A DNA stretch of 6,693 nt from contig CADCPV010000239.1 in assembly GCA_902803345.1 (NCBI GenBank), forward strand, positions 1 through 6,693, in the 5' to 3' direction. Source of the stretch: an uncultured Eubacteriales bacterium (lineage in GTDB: Bacteria > Bacillota_A > Clostridia > Lachnospirales > Lachnospiraceae). Below the pieces are notes generated by a model. That model did not search any database, had not been told where the DNA came from, and saw nothing but the letters and a program-made list of their open reading frames with translations. Within the stretch, counting starts at the first letter, position 1. Each line of letters begins with the position of its first letter. Both the position numbers and the translations under genes were made by a program. Shown here in pieces: positions 1 through 5,099 of this stretch.

Positions 1-19
1 AAAATGGCAGAAAATTTAG

Positions 20-49
20 TTGAAAACAGTCATATTGCCGTGCTATATT
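20..49 (+). promoter_or_regulatory. Sigma-A promoter of the Rrf2/TtcA-like operon
   Basis: The -35 box TTGAAA is at 20-25 and the -10 box TATATT at 44-49, with an 18-nt spacer. A TGC directly before the -10 box makes it an extended -10 promoter. The expected transcription start is near 56, which gives a leader of about 76 nt before the regulator gene. A sequence around the predicted start (CATAGTAAA, 52-60) resembles part of the candidate operator below the cysK promoter, so autoregulation is possible but unproven. Confidence 0.7.
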
Positions 50-70
50 TTCATAGTAAAAAGGTGGGAA

Positions 71-120
71 TAATCCGCTGCCTCTTTTCAGGCGGCGGAT
101 TACAGACTGGAAGGCAGCGG
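71..120 (+). promoter_or_regulatory. Leader with two mutually exclusive hairpins
   Basis: A 12-bp stem pairs 71-82 with 91-102 around an 8-nt loop, with one G-U pair. The inner part of the left arm (75-82, CCGCTGCC) is also perfectly complementary to 113-120 (GGCAGCGG), which lies just before the ribosome binding region of the Rrf2 gene. Only one pairing can form at a time. No U-tract follows the first stem, so it does not look like an ordinary terminator. It could be the remnant of an upstream terminator or a folding switch that affects translation; the sequence alone cannot decide. Confidence 0.45.
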
Positions 121-131
121 GTAGAGAAGTT

Positions 132-569
132 ATGATGATCACGACAAAGGGGCGCTACGCTTTAAGAGTTATGGCAGATCTGGCTGCACATGACAACGGC
201 GGCTATGTAGCTTTGAAAGAGGTCTGCAGCAGGCAGGGAATCACTGTAAAATATGTGGAGCAGATCATGCCGTATCTTTCCAGAGCCGGATATGTGAAGA
301 GTTTCCGGGGCAACAGCGGAGGATACCGGCTTTCCAGGGACCCTTCCTCCTATACGGCAGGGGATATCTTAAGGAGCGTGGAAGGCGCGCTCAGCCCGGT
401 TGCCTGCCTGCAGGATGATCCGGTTCAGTGCCCGAGGGCGGAAGAATGCAGGACGCTGCCATTCTGGAGAGGTCTGGAGAAGGTGATCAATGATTATGTG
501 GACAGCGTGACACTGGCAGACCTGGCAGGCATAAAGAAGCAGGATGTCGATGGGAGTGATACCGTATGA
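132..569 (+). CDS. Rrf2-family transcriptional regulator with IscR-like Fe-S cysteines
   Basis: A 145-residue DNA-binding regulator of the Rrf2 family (IscR, CymR, NsrR and relatives). The N-terminus MMITTKGRYALRVM is the family signature. The winged helix spans about residues 27-70, with YVEQI at 41-45 (Glu43 is at the position of the specificity residue of E. coli IscR) and the wing RGNSGGYRL at 59-67. Three cysteines, Cys92, Cys100 and Cys106 (C-x7-C-x5-C), sit where IscR and NsrR hold a [2Fe-2S] or [4Fe-4S] cluster. B. subtilis CymR lacks this triad, so the protein probably senses Fe-S, oxidative or NO status. Two start codons lie in tandem; the weak AGAGAAG site (123-129) is 2 nt from the ATG at 132 and 5 nt from the ATG at 135, so 135 is a plausible true start. 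The stop overlaps the next gene (ATGA), indicating translational coupling. Family assignment is firm; the regulon is inferred. Confidence 0.92.
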   Translation: MMITTKGRYALRVMADLAAHDNGGYVALKEVCSRQGITVKYVEQIMPYLSRAGYVKSFRGNSGGYRLSRDPSSYTAGDILRSVEGALSPVACLQDDPVQCPRAEECRTLPFWRGLEKVINDYVDSVTLADLAGIKKQDVDGSDTV

Positions 570-1759
570 GAGAGATATCCGCTGAAGAGCTTTTGGGAGG
601 GCGGAAACGGCCGGAAAGCGGAAACTCGTGCATAATCGATATCCGGGATGAGGAAGAATTCCGGAGGGGTTCTCTTCCGGGGGCAAGGAATATCCCTGCC
701 GGCCGCTTTGAGGAAGGTTACGAAAGCTGCTGTGAGGAACTGAAAGGATACTCCCCGGTCTGGCTTCTGTGTCATACCGGATCCGGCAGCCGTGCGCTGG
801 CGCAGCGCCTGTGCCTGTCGGGGCTTGACGCGGGAGTGATTGAAGGCGGCTGGCGTTCTTATCTGGTACGGCAGCTGGAGACGCTTTCGGCGGAGGAAAG
901 TCCGGAAGCACTGGCTGCAAGACGTTTGCGGGCAGAAAAAAGCCTGATCAAAAAATACCGGAAAGAGATCTGGTCGCAGTTTACGAAAGCGGTCCGCGAT
1001 TATGAGCTGATTCAGGAAGGAGACAGGGTTGCCTGCTGTATATCGGGAGGAAAGGATTCTTTCATGCTCGCAAAGCTTCTGCAGGAACTGCAGAAGCACG
1101 GACCGGTTTCCTTTGAATTGATTTTCCTTACCATGAATCCCGGCTATAATGAGGAAAACTGGAGAATAATCCGGAATAACGCGAAACTGCTGGGCATCCC
1201 CCTGACCGTGTTTGAGACGCAGGTTTTTGACGCGGTGGCAGGCATTGAAAAGAATCCCTGTTACCTGTGCGCCAGAATGCGGCGCGGATACCTCTACAAC
1301 AATGCCCGGCAGCTGGGATGCAATAAGATTGCACTCGGCCATCATTACGATGATGTGATCGAGACGATCCTGATGGGGATGCTCTACGCCGGCAAGATCG
1401 AGACCATGCTGCCGAAACTGCACAGCCAGCATTTTGAAGGAATGGAGCTGATCCGTCCGCTCTATCTGGTACGGGAGAGGGCGGTCAGAGCCTGGAGAGA
1501 CTACAACGGCCTTCACTTTATCCAGTGCGCCTGCCGTTTTACGGAGAATACGGCCTCCTACGGGGCACAGAAGGAGTCAAAGAGAGCGGAGGTCAAGAAG
1601 CTCATCGCCCGGCTCGCGGAAAAGGAGCCGGTGATCGAAGCCAATATTTTCCGGAGTGTGGAGAATATCAATCTCCGGACAGTGATGGCCTGGCGGAAGG
1701 ACGGGAAGTCATACAGCTTCCTGGATGATTATGACCTGCAGGGTACAGTTTCAGATTGA
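566..1759 (+). CDS. Rhodanese-TtcA fusion: probable tRNA 2-thiocytidine synthetase
   Basis: A 397-residue two-domain protein. Residues about 1-107 are a rhodanese domain: IDIRDEEEF at 24-32, LPGARNIP at 37-44, and an active-site loop beginning at Cys69 (CHTGSGSRA), which would carry a persulfide. Residues about 125-397 resemble TtcA, the ATP-dependent enzyme that thiolates C32 of tRNA. Seen there are the lead-in EGDRVACCISGGKDS with the PP-loop SGGKDS at 160-165, PCYLCARMRRG with Cys232/Cys235, IALGHHYDDVIET at 255-267, and Cys321/Cys323 in QCACRF where E. coli TtcA has its second PCNLC motif. Three of these cysteines could bind the catalytic Fe-S cluster. The fusion suggests sulfur passes directly from rhodanese to thiolase, but that is inference. 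The start is the ATG at 566, overlapping the regulator stop; GGGAG at 552-556 is a good ribosome binding site. Oddities: Gly74 replaces the usual loop arginine, and the last cysteine pair is CxC, not CxxC. It could modify another RNA or substrate. Confidence 0.87.
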   Translation: MREISAEELLGGRKRPESGNSCIIDIRDEEEFRRGSLPGARNIPAGRFEEGYESCCEELKGYSPVWLLCHTGSGSRALAQRLCLSGLDAGVIEGGWRSYLVRQLETLSAEESPEALAARRLRAEKSLIKKYRKEIWSQFTKAVRDYELIQEGDRVACCISGGKDSFMLAKLLQELQKHGPVSFELIFLTMNPGYNEENWRIIRNNAKLLGIPLTVFETQVFDAVAGIEKNPCYLCARMRRGYLYNNARQLGCNKIALGHHYDDVIETILMGMLYAGKIETMLPKLHSQHFEGMELIRPLYLVRERAVRAWRDYNGLHFIQCACRFTENTASYGAQKESKRAEVKKLIARLAEKEPVIEANIFRSVENINLRTVMAWRKDGKSYSFLDDYDLQGTVSD

Positions 1760-1771
1760 TTTCTGCTTTCG

Positions 1772-1867
1772 TCATATTCTGATTCAAACGCCGGAAGTAT
1801 GCTCTGCAAAAATCTTATAAATAATTCCGACAGCCTGACTTCTGGCGCCGCAATCATATTCTGAGTC
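1772..1867. repeat. Direct repeat flanking an imperfect inverted repeat
   Basis: TCATATTCTGA occurs at 1772-1782 and 1854-1864; the match extends to 13 of 14 nt (1772-1785 against 1854-1867). Between the copies is an inverted repeat, CGCCGGAAGT at 1789-1798 against ACTTCTGGCG at 1838-1847, with one G-T position. The layout resembles a very small element with terminal inverted repeats between target duplications, or a decayed insertion scar. It is short enough that local duplication or chance remains possible. Confidence 0.35.
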
Positions 1868-1887
1868 TATATAAAAAATGAGCAGAT

Positions 1888-1932
1888 AAAAACCCCTGCC
1901 TTGCGATACTGCAAGGCAGGGGCAGGGTTTTT
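1888..1932. terminator. Probable bidirectional terminator between convergent genes
   Basis: A perfect 12-bp GC-rich stem pairs 1893-1904 with 1911-1922 around the loop GATACT. On the minus strand the stem is followed at once by UUUUUAU and sits 8 nt after the TAA stop of the GH32 gene, making it a textbook intrinsic terminator for that gene. On the plus strand five U residues follow after a short GC-rich gap, and an alternative register pairs AAAAACCC at the left with GGGTTTTT at the right, so it can also end the rhodanese-TtcA transcript. Confidence 0.85.
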
Positions 1933-3391
1933 ATACGACAAAGTCATCCTGGACGGCACGGTCCAGCCTCCAGATGCGCATGGACGCATTGTCGGACAGG
2001 ACAAATCCGTTTTCACCCGCGGTCGGGAAGATCCTGGAAGAGAAGACGGCGTCACCATTATTGACGAAAATCTCCACAGAGCTCCGGTCGATGAAGATTC
2101 TCATATGGGAAAGCCGGTTTTCAAGGGAATGTTCCCTGATCTCGCCCATGGATTCATTGAATCTGCGGTCGACGCCGCTGCGGTCGACTGTGACCATCCT
2201 GCGGTCATCATCATAATGGATGTCCAGCCCGCCGCTTCCGTCCTGATGGCTGAAGAGCTTCAGGTCAAGGTCGCCGCCCCCGGAAAGGACCTCGAGCTCA
2301 CAGGTCCTGGGAAGAACGCCCGGCTCTGGATCAAGCTCCTCCATGCGCAGGGCTTTCAGATCTGCCAGCGGTTTCTGGATGAGTCTGCGTCCACGGACGG
2401 TCAGCTCTCTGGGCATCGTAAGGCAGCCCTGCCAGTCCTCCTCATCCGTCGGGTAGGAGGAATCAGGAAGTCCCATCCAGGCGGTCAGGACAGCGTAATC
2501 GCGGTCTTCGATATTGGCGGCGCACTCTGCGGCATAGGAATCAAAACCGAAATCCAGTACATGAAAGCTGCCGGACGGCGTAAAAGTCAGGGTATCCCAG
2601 TCCATATTGCCGAGAATATAGCCGTTATGATTGGTATTTTCTCCCCTGCCGGGAAGCTTTATATGCTGCGGGCAGAAGAGAAGTACGTCCTGTCCGCTGA
2701 TTTTTTCAATGGAGGGACACTCCCACATGCCGCCGAAGTCTTCAAAACCGGGAACTTTCAGCTGTCCGGCGAACTCCCAGCCGTCCAGCAGGGCGGGAGA
2801 GCGGTAGATGATGACGCAGCCTTTTTTGTCCATGGTCTGTGCGCCGATAATGATAAAATATTCTTTTTTCTCCGGGACATAAATAATCTTCGGATCCCTC
2901 TGGTGCTCCGTGTAATCCGGGCTGGGTCCAAAGAGCGGCCATGGAAGCTTGGCGCGCCTTCCGTCTTCGTACAGCTTGACCAGGCAGGTGTAGGAGATGC
3001 GCTTCCAGTCCGGATCCCTGTGGTTTCCGGTATAGAAGAGACAGACGGAATCTTTCCCTGGAAGAGCAGAGCCGGAGTAAGCCCCTTTATTGTCATATTC
3101 GGAATCCGGGCTGATGCATATGCCCAGATTTTCCCAGTGGATCAGGTCCGGAGAACTGGTATGGTACCAGTATTTCAGCCCGTGAACGGCGCCCCAGGGA
3201 CACCACTGGTAGAACAGGTGCCAGCTGCCGTTGTACCATACAAAGCCATTCGGATCATTCAGTAAACCCGTGACAGGCTGAATATGGAAAATCTGCCTGT
3301 AATCGGAGCGCGCGGTCCGCTCATGAAGCGTGCGGATTTCTTCAGGCGACTCCAGCACCCTGTAACGTTCTTCTTTGGTCCATTCTTTCAT
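1931..3391 (-). CDS. GH32 sucrose-6-phosphate hydrolase / beta-fructofuranosidase
   Basis: A 486-residue glycoside hydrolase of family 32, full length for the ScrB/SacA type. It cleaves the fructosyl bond of sucrose, sucrose 6-phosphate or short fructans. The catalytic blocks are all present: LLNDPNG at 43-49 with nucleophile Asp46, QRDPK at 164-168 with the transition-state-stabilising Asp166, and WECPS at 223-227 with acid/base Glu224. FDSYAAE (283-289), AWMGLP (304-309) and MPREL (326-330) are further family blocks. The C-terminal beta-sandwich carries FIDRSSVEIFVN at 433-444. There is no signal peptide, so it acts in the cytoplasm on imported sugar. The start at 3391 has a strong AAAGGGG site (3399-3405, minus strand) 7 nt away. 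No sucrose PTS gene or regulator is adjacent, so the choice between phosphorylated and free sucrose cannot be made; scrB, sacA or a fructan hydrolase gene are all possible names. It is transcribed divergently from cysK as its own unit. Confidence 0.94.
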   Translation of the reverse strand: MKEWTKEERYRVLESPEEIRTLHERTARSDYRQIFHIQPVTGLLNDPNGFVWYNGSWHLFYQWCPWGAVHGLKYWYHTSSPDLIHWENLGICISPDSEYDNKGAYSGSALPGKDSVCLFYTGNHRDPDWKRISYTCLVKLYEDGRRAKLPWPLFGPSPDYTEHQRDPKIIYVPEKKEYFIIIGAQTMDKKGCVIIYRSPALLDGWEFAGQLKVPGFEDFGGMWECPSIEKISGQDVLLFCPQHIKLPGRGENTNHNGYILGNMDWDTLTFTPSGSFHVLDFGFDSYAAECAANIEDRDYAVLTAWMGLPDSSYPTDEEDWQGCLTMPRELTVRGRRLIQKPLADLKALRMEELDPEPGVLPRTCELEVLSGGGDLDLKLFSHQDGSGGLDIHYDDDRRMVTVDRSGVDRRFNESMGEIREHSLENRLSHMRIFIDRSSVEIFVNNGDAVFSSRIFPTAGENGFVLSDNASMRIWRLDRAVQDDFVV

Positions 3392-3562
3392 AAATGTTCC
3401 CCTTTCCTGCTGAAAAGACGAGATACGTCCCTGTCAATTTCGTCATGGCTGAACTGCGCCAAGGCGCAGGGCAGCTTAGCTGCCGGACTTCATTTTTCGC
3501 CCGCGGACCTGTGCTCCGCTTCAGTATCATTGAGGCCGCTTTCTGCGGCCGGAACGGGTTCT
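3392..3562 (-). promoter_or_regulatory. Highly structured 5' leader of the GH32 gene
   Basis: The predicted untranslated leader is about 170 nt, long for a single metabolic gene. Hairpins abut one another without gaps: 3454-3469 (6 bp, CUUG tetraloop on the minus-strand RNA), 3470-3484 (6 bp, triloop), 3485-3502 (4 bp with one G-U) and 3503-3519 (5 bp). They are closed by a helix pairing 3520-3524 with 3449-3453. An outer helix pairs 3529-3533 with 3434-3438, and another hairpin (3534-3550) adjoins it. Nearer the gene, a weak hairpin followed by UUUU (3413-3429) competes with a pairing of 3440-3444 to 3417-3421. No known riboswitch class or SacT/SacY-type antiterminator site was recognised. 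A cis-regulatory RNA is an inference. Confidence 0.45.
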
Positions 3563-3568
3563 GGCCTG

Positions 3569-3577
3569 ATTATAGCA
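3569..3577 (-). promoter_or_regulatory. Extended -10 promoter of the GH32 gene
   Basis: On the minus strand TGCTATAAT (3577-3569) is a perfect extended -10 element. No good -35 hexamer lies at the normal distance, which suits an extended -10 promoter or one needing an activator. The start of transcription would fall near 3562. Confidence 0.6.
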
Positions 3578-3712
3578 TGCCATGAGAAAAAAGTGGCGAT
3601 AACATTCCGGAACTGGGGAAGGCTGTTCACTGTCTGACGGAGCCTGACCGGTAGGAATTTCGGCAGTCCCGAAAATATCAGGAAAGCAGATCAGAGTCAG
3701 ATCGGAAAAAGG
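3575..3712. other. Central part of the divergent GH32/cysK spacer
   Basis: This stretch between the two promoters holds no credible gene. It contains a 6-bp hairpin (3658-3663 with 3669-3674) and a repeated CAGATC (3686-3691 and 3698-3703). Binding sites for a sugar or sulfur regulator could lie here, but none was recognised with confidence. Confidence 0.4.
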
Positions 3713-3741
3713 TTGACAAGCTGGTTTGCAGATCCTATAAT
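3713..3741 (+). promoter_or_regulatory. Perfect consensus sigma-A promoter of cysK
   Basis: TTGACA (3713-3718) and TATAAT (3736-3741) are separated by exactly 17 nt, so both hexamers and the spacer match the consensus. Transcription should start near 3748. So strong a core promoter suggests that control comes from a repressor rather than from weak intrinsic strength. Confidence 0.92.
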
Positions 3742-3759
3742 GCACATTAAGCAAGAAAA

Positions 3760-3776
3760 CCTAGTAAATTAGTATG
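3760..3776 (+). promoter_or_regulatory. Candidate repressor operator in the cysK leader
   Basis: A 17-bp near-palindrome, CCTAGTAA-A-TTAGTATG, has half-sites agreeing at 6 of 8 positions. It lies about 13-29 nt downstream of the predicted start, a good place for repression. AT-centred palindromes of this size are typical of Rrf2-family binding, and the Rrf2 gene at 132 has a partial match (CATAGTAAA, 52-60) at its own start. Assignment to that regulator is inference. Confidence 0.35.
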
Positions 3777-3796
3777 AATACGAGGAGGACAGTCTT

Positions 3797-4729
3797 ATGG
3801 GTAAGGTCTATGCAAATGCCGCGCAGCTGATCGGGCGTACACCGCTTGTGGAATTCACTAATTTCGGAAAGAAGCTTGGCCTGGAGGCTAAGATCGTCGC
3901 CAAACTCGAGTACTTTAACCCGACCGGTTCGGTTAAGGACAGAATCGCGAAAGCGATGATAGAGGATGCAGAGCAGAAAGGCCTGCTGAAGGAAGGCTCC
4001 GTCATTATCGAGCCGACCAGCGGGAATACGGGGATCGGACTTGCTTCCATAGCGGCGGTCAAGGGATACAGGATTATTCTGACCATGCCTGAAACGATGA
4101 GCGTAGAGCGCAGGAATATCCTGAAAGCCTATGGCGCGGAGATCGTTCTGACAGAAGGATCCCGCGGCATGACAGGCGCGATTGAGAAAGCGCAGCAGCT
4201 CCTGGAGGAAATTCCCGGAGGCTTTATTCCCGGACAGTTCACGAATCCGGCGAACCCGGCCTGCCATAAGGCCACGACCGGACCCGAGGTATGGGAAGAT
4301 ACGGATGGTGAAGTAGACATTTTCGTGGCCGGCGTCGGAACAGGCGGTACACTCTCCGGAACAGGCGAGTACCTGAAGAGTAAAAAGGCGGAAGTGAAGG
4401 TGGCTGCCGTGGAACCCGAGAGCAGCCCGGTGCTTTCCGAAGGCCATGGCGGACCGCATAAGATTCAGGGCATCGGAGCAGGGTTTGTTCCGGAAACGCT
4501 GGATACTGATATTTATGATGAAGTGATCAAAGTTGCAAATGACGCCGCCTTTGAGATGAGTAAACTTGCAGCTCATACGGAGGGGATCCTGGTCGGAATT
4601 TCCGCCGGAGCGGCGCTTAAGGCGGCCGTTGACCTGGCCCGAAGGCCGGAGAATAAAGGAAAAACCATCGTTGCCCTTCTGCCGGATTCCGGAGACAGGT
4701 ATTATTCAACCCCGCTGTTCCAGGAATAA
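3797..4729 (+). CDS. cysK: Cysteine synthase A (O-acetylserine sulfhydrylase)
   Basis: A 310-residue PLP enzyme that makes L-cysteine from O-acetyl-L-serine and sulfide in the cytoplasm, the last step of sulfide assimilation. IGRTPLV is at 12-18 and the PLP-binding lysine is Lys47 in NPTGSVKDR (41-49). The substrate loop PTSGNTG is at 73-79, the conserved block MPETMSVERR at 97-106, and the phosphate-binding loop GTGGTLSG at 181-188. GISAGAA is at 267-273, and LPDSGDRYYS near the C-terminus is typical of the family. Length is normal. The ribosome binding site GAGGAGG (3782-3788) lies 8 nt from the ATG. The gene has its own promoter and terminator, so it is a single-gene unit. CysK of some Firmicutes also acts as a signalling partner of the Rrf2 regulator CymR; whether that happens here is unknown. 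Confidence 0.96.
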   Translation: MGKVYANAAQLIGRTPLVEFTNFGKKLGLEAKIVAKLEYFNPTGSVKDRIAKAMIEDAEQKGLLKEGSVIIEPTSGNTGIGLASIAAVKGYRIILTMPETMSVERRNILKAYGAEIVLTEGSRGMTGAIEKAQQLLEEIPGGFIPGQFTNPANPACHKATTGPEVWEDTDGEVDIFVAGVGTGGTLSGTGEYLKSKKAEVKVAAVEPESSPVLSEGHGGPHKIQGIGAGFVPETLDTDIYDEVIKVANDAAFEMSKLAAHTEGILVGISAGAALKAAVDLARRPENKGKTIVALLPDSGDRYYSTPLFQE

Positions 4730-4815
4730 CTATGGAAACACTGATAAATCAGAACGGGAAATCTGCGGCAGAAGGAAATCTGAAGGAATAAAAACTGAAG
4801 AAGTCTTTTTTCGGG

Positions 4816-4844
4816 AACCGCTGTGCATCTGCACAGCGGTTTTT
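4816..4844 (+). terminator. Rho-independent terminator of cysK
   Basis: An 11-bp perfect stem, counting two A-T pairs at its base, joins 4816-4826 to 4831-4841 around the loop ATCT. It is followed by a T-run ending at 4844. It lies about 86 nt after the cysK stop. The intervening 4730-4815 stretch contains no gene; a small CTGA/TCAG hairpin is at 4741-4752. Confidence 0.93.
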
Positions 4845-5005
4845 CCGCCTCCTGCGCATGCCTTATCGAAATCACTCATCTCCGTTTTTATCTGAGCAAA
4901 CACAGATATTGTTTGACCACAGGAGAGGAATGTGCATTTTTAACGATAATAGCATGGATATTGTCAGAAGAATCACCATAAAAACATGCTCAAACAAATT
5001 CCGCA
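4845..5005. other. AT-rich upstream region of the ABC importer operon
   Basis: No convincing gene lies here. An inverted repeat, CAAACA (4897-4902) and TGTTTG (4910-4915) with a 7-nt gap, could be a regulator site. CAAACA recurs at 4991-4996, close to the -35 box, and GATATTGT is repeated at 4905-4912 and 4956-4963. No clear catabolite-responsive element was found. The length and repeats fit an operator region for a sugar-responsive regulator, but that is inference. Confidence 0.35.
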
Positions 5006-5034
5006 TTGACGATTTAATGGATAAATGATAATAT
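5006..5034 (+). promoter_or_regulatory. Sigma-A promoter of the ABC importer operon
   Basis: TTGACG (5006-5011) and TAATAT (5029-5034) are spaced by 17 nt, each one or two changes from consensus. The transcription start would be near 5041, giving a leader of about 59 nt. A small hairpin with a bulged C (5045-5052 with 5058-5064) would sit close to the 5' end of the message, where such stems often protect transcripts. Confidence 0.8.
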
Positions 5035-5099
5035 GAATCGTACCGTTGCGTGATTTTCACCAACAGTTTTCGCTAACACCTAATTTAAGGAGGGTAAGT

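Noticed and set aside
71..102. First leader hairpin as an intrinsic terminator
   Set aside because: Neither side has an adjacent U-tract; the nearest T-run on the minus strand is about 8 nt away.
494..1516. Long minus-strand frame (340 codons) opposite the rhodanese-TtcA gene
   Set aside because: Low-complexity shadow of a well-recognised gene; no initiation signals and no family features. The same holds for the antisense frames at 3761-4576 and 5283-6446.
1901..3265. 454-codon plus-strand reading frame opposite the GH32 gene
   Set aside because: It begins in the terminator hairpin, has no ribosome binding site, resembles no family, and the opposite strand encodes a complete GH32 enzyme with all catalytic motifs.
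3342..3530. 62-codon minus-strand frame spanning the GH32 leader and overlapping its start
   Set aside because: No ribosome binding site, no recognisable protein features, and the stretch is better explained by RNA structure.
3774..3830. 18-codon upstream frame overlapping the cysK start, a possible leader peptide
   Set aside because: No ribosome binding site precedes its ATG, it has no run of cysteine or other regulatory codons, and no attenuator hairpin follows it.
4872..5063. Minus-strand 63-codon frame with a hydrophobic stretch, a possible small membrane protein
   Set aside because: It starts with TTG or GTG without a ribosome binding site and overlaps the importer promoter; the hydrophobic run is readily explained by AT-rich sequence.
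5046..5099. 18-codon N-terminal extension of the binding protein from a TTG
   Set aside because: The ATG at 5100 has an ideal ribosome binding site and starts a classic signal peptide; the extension begins within a few bases of the predicted transcription start.
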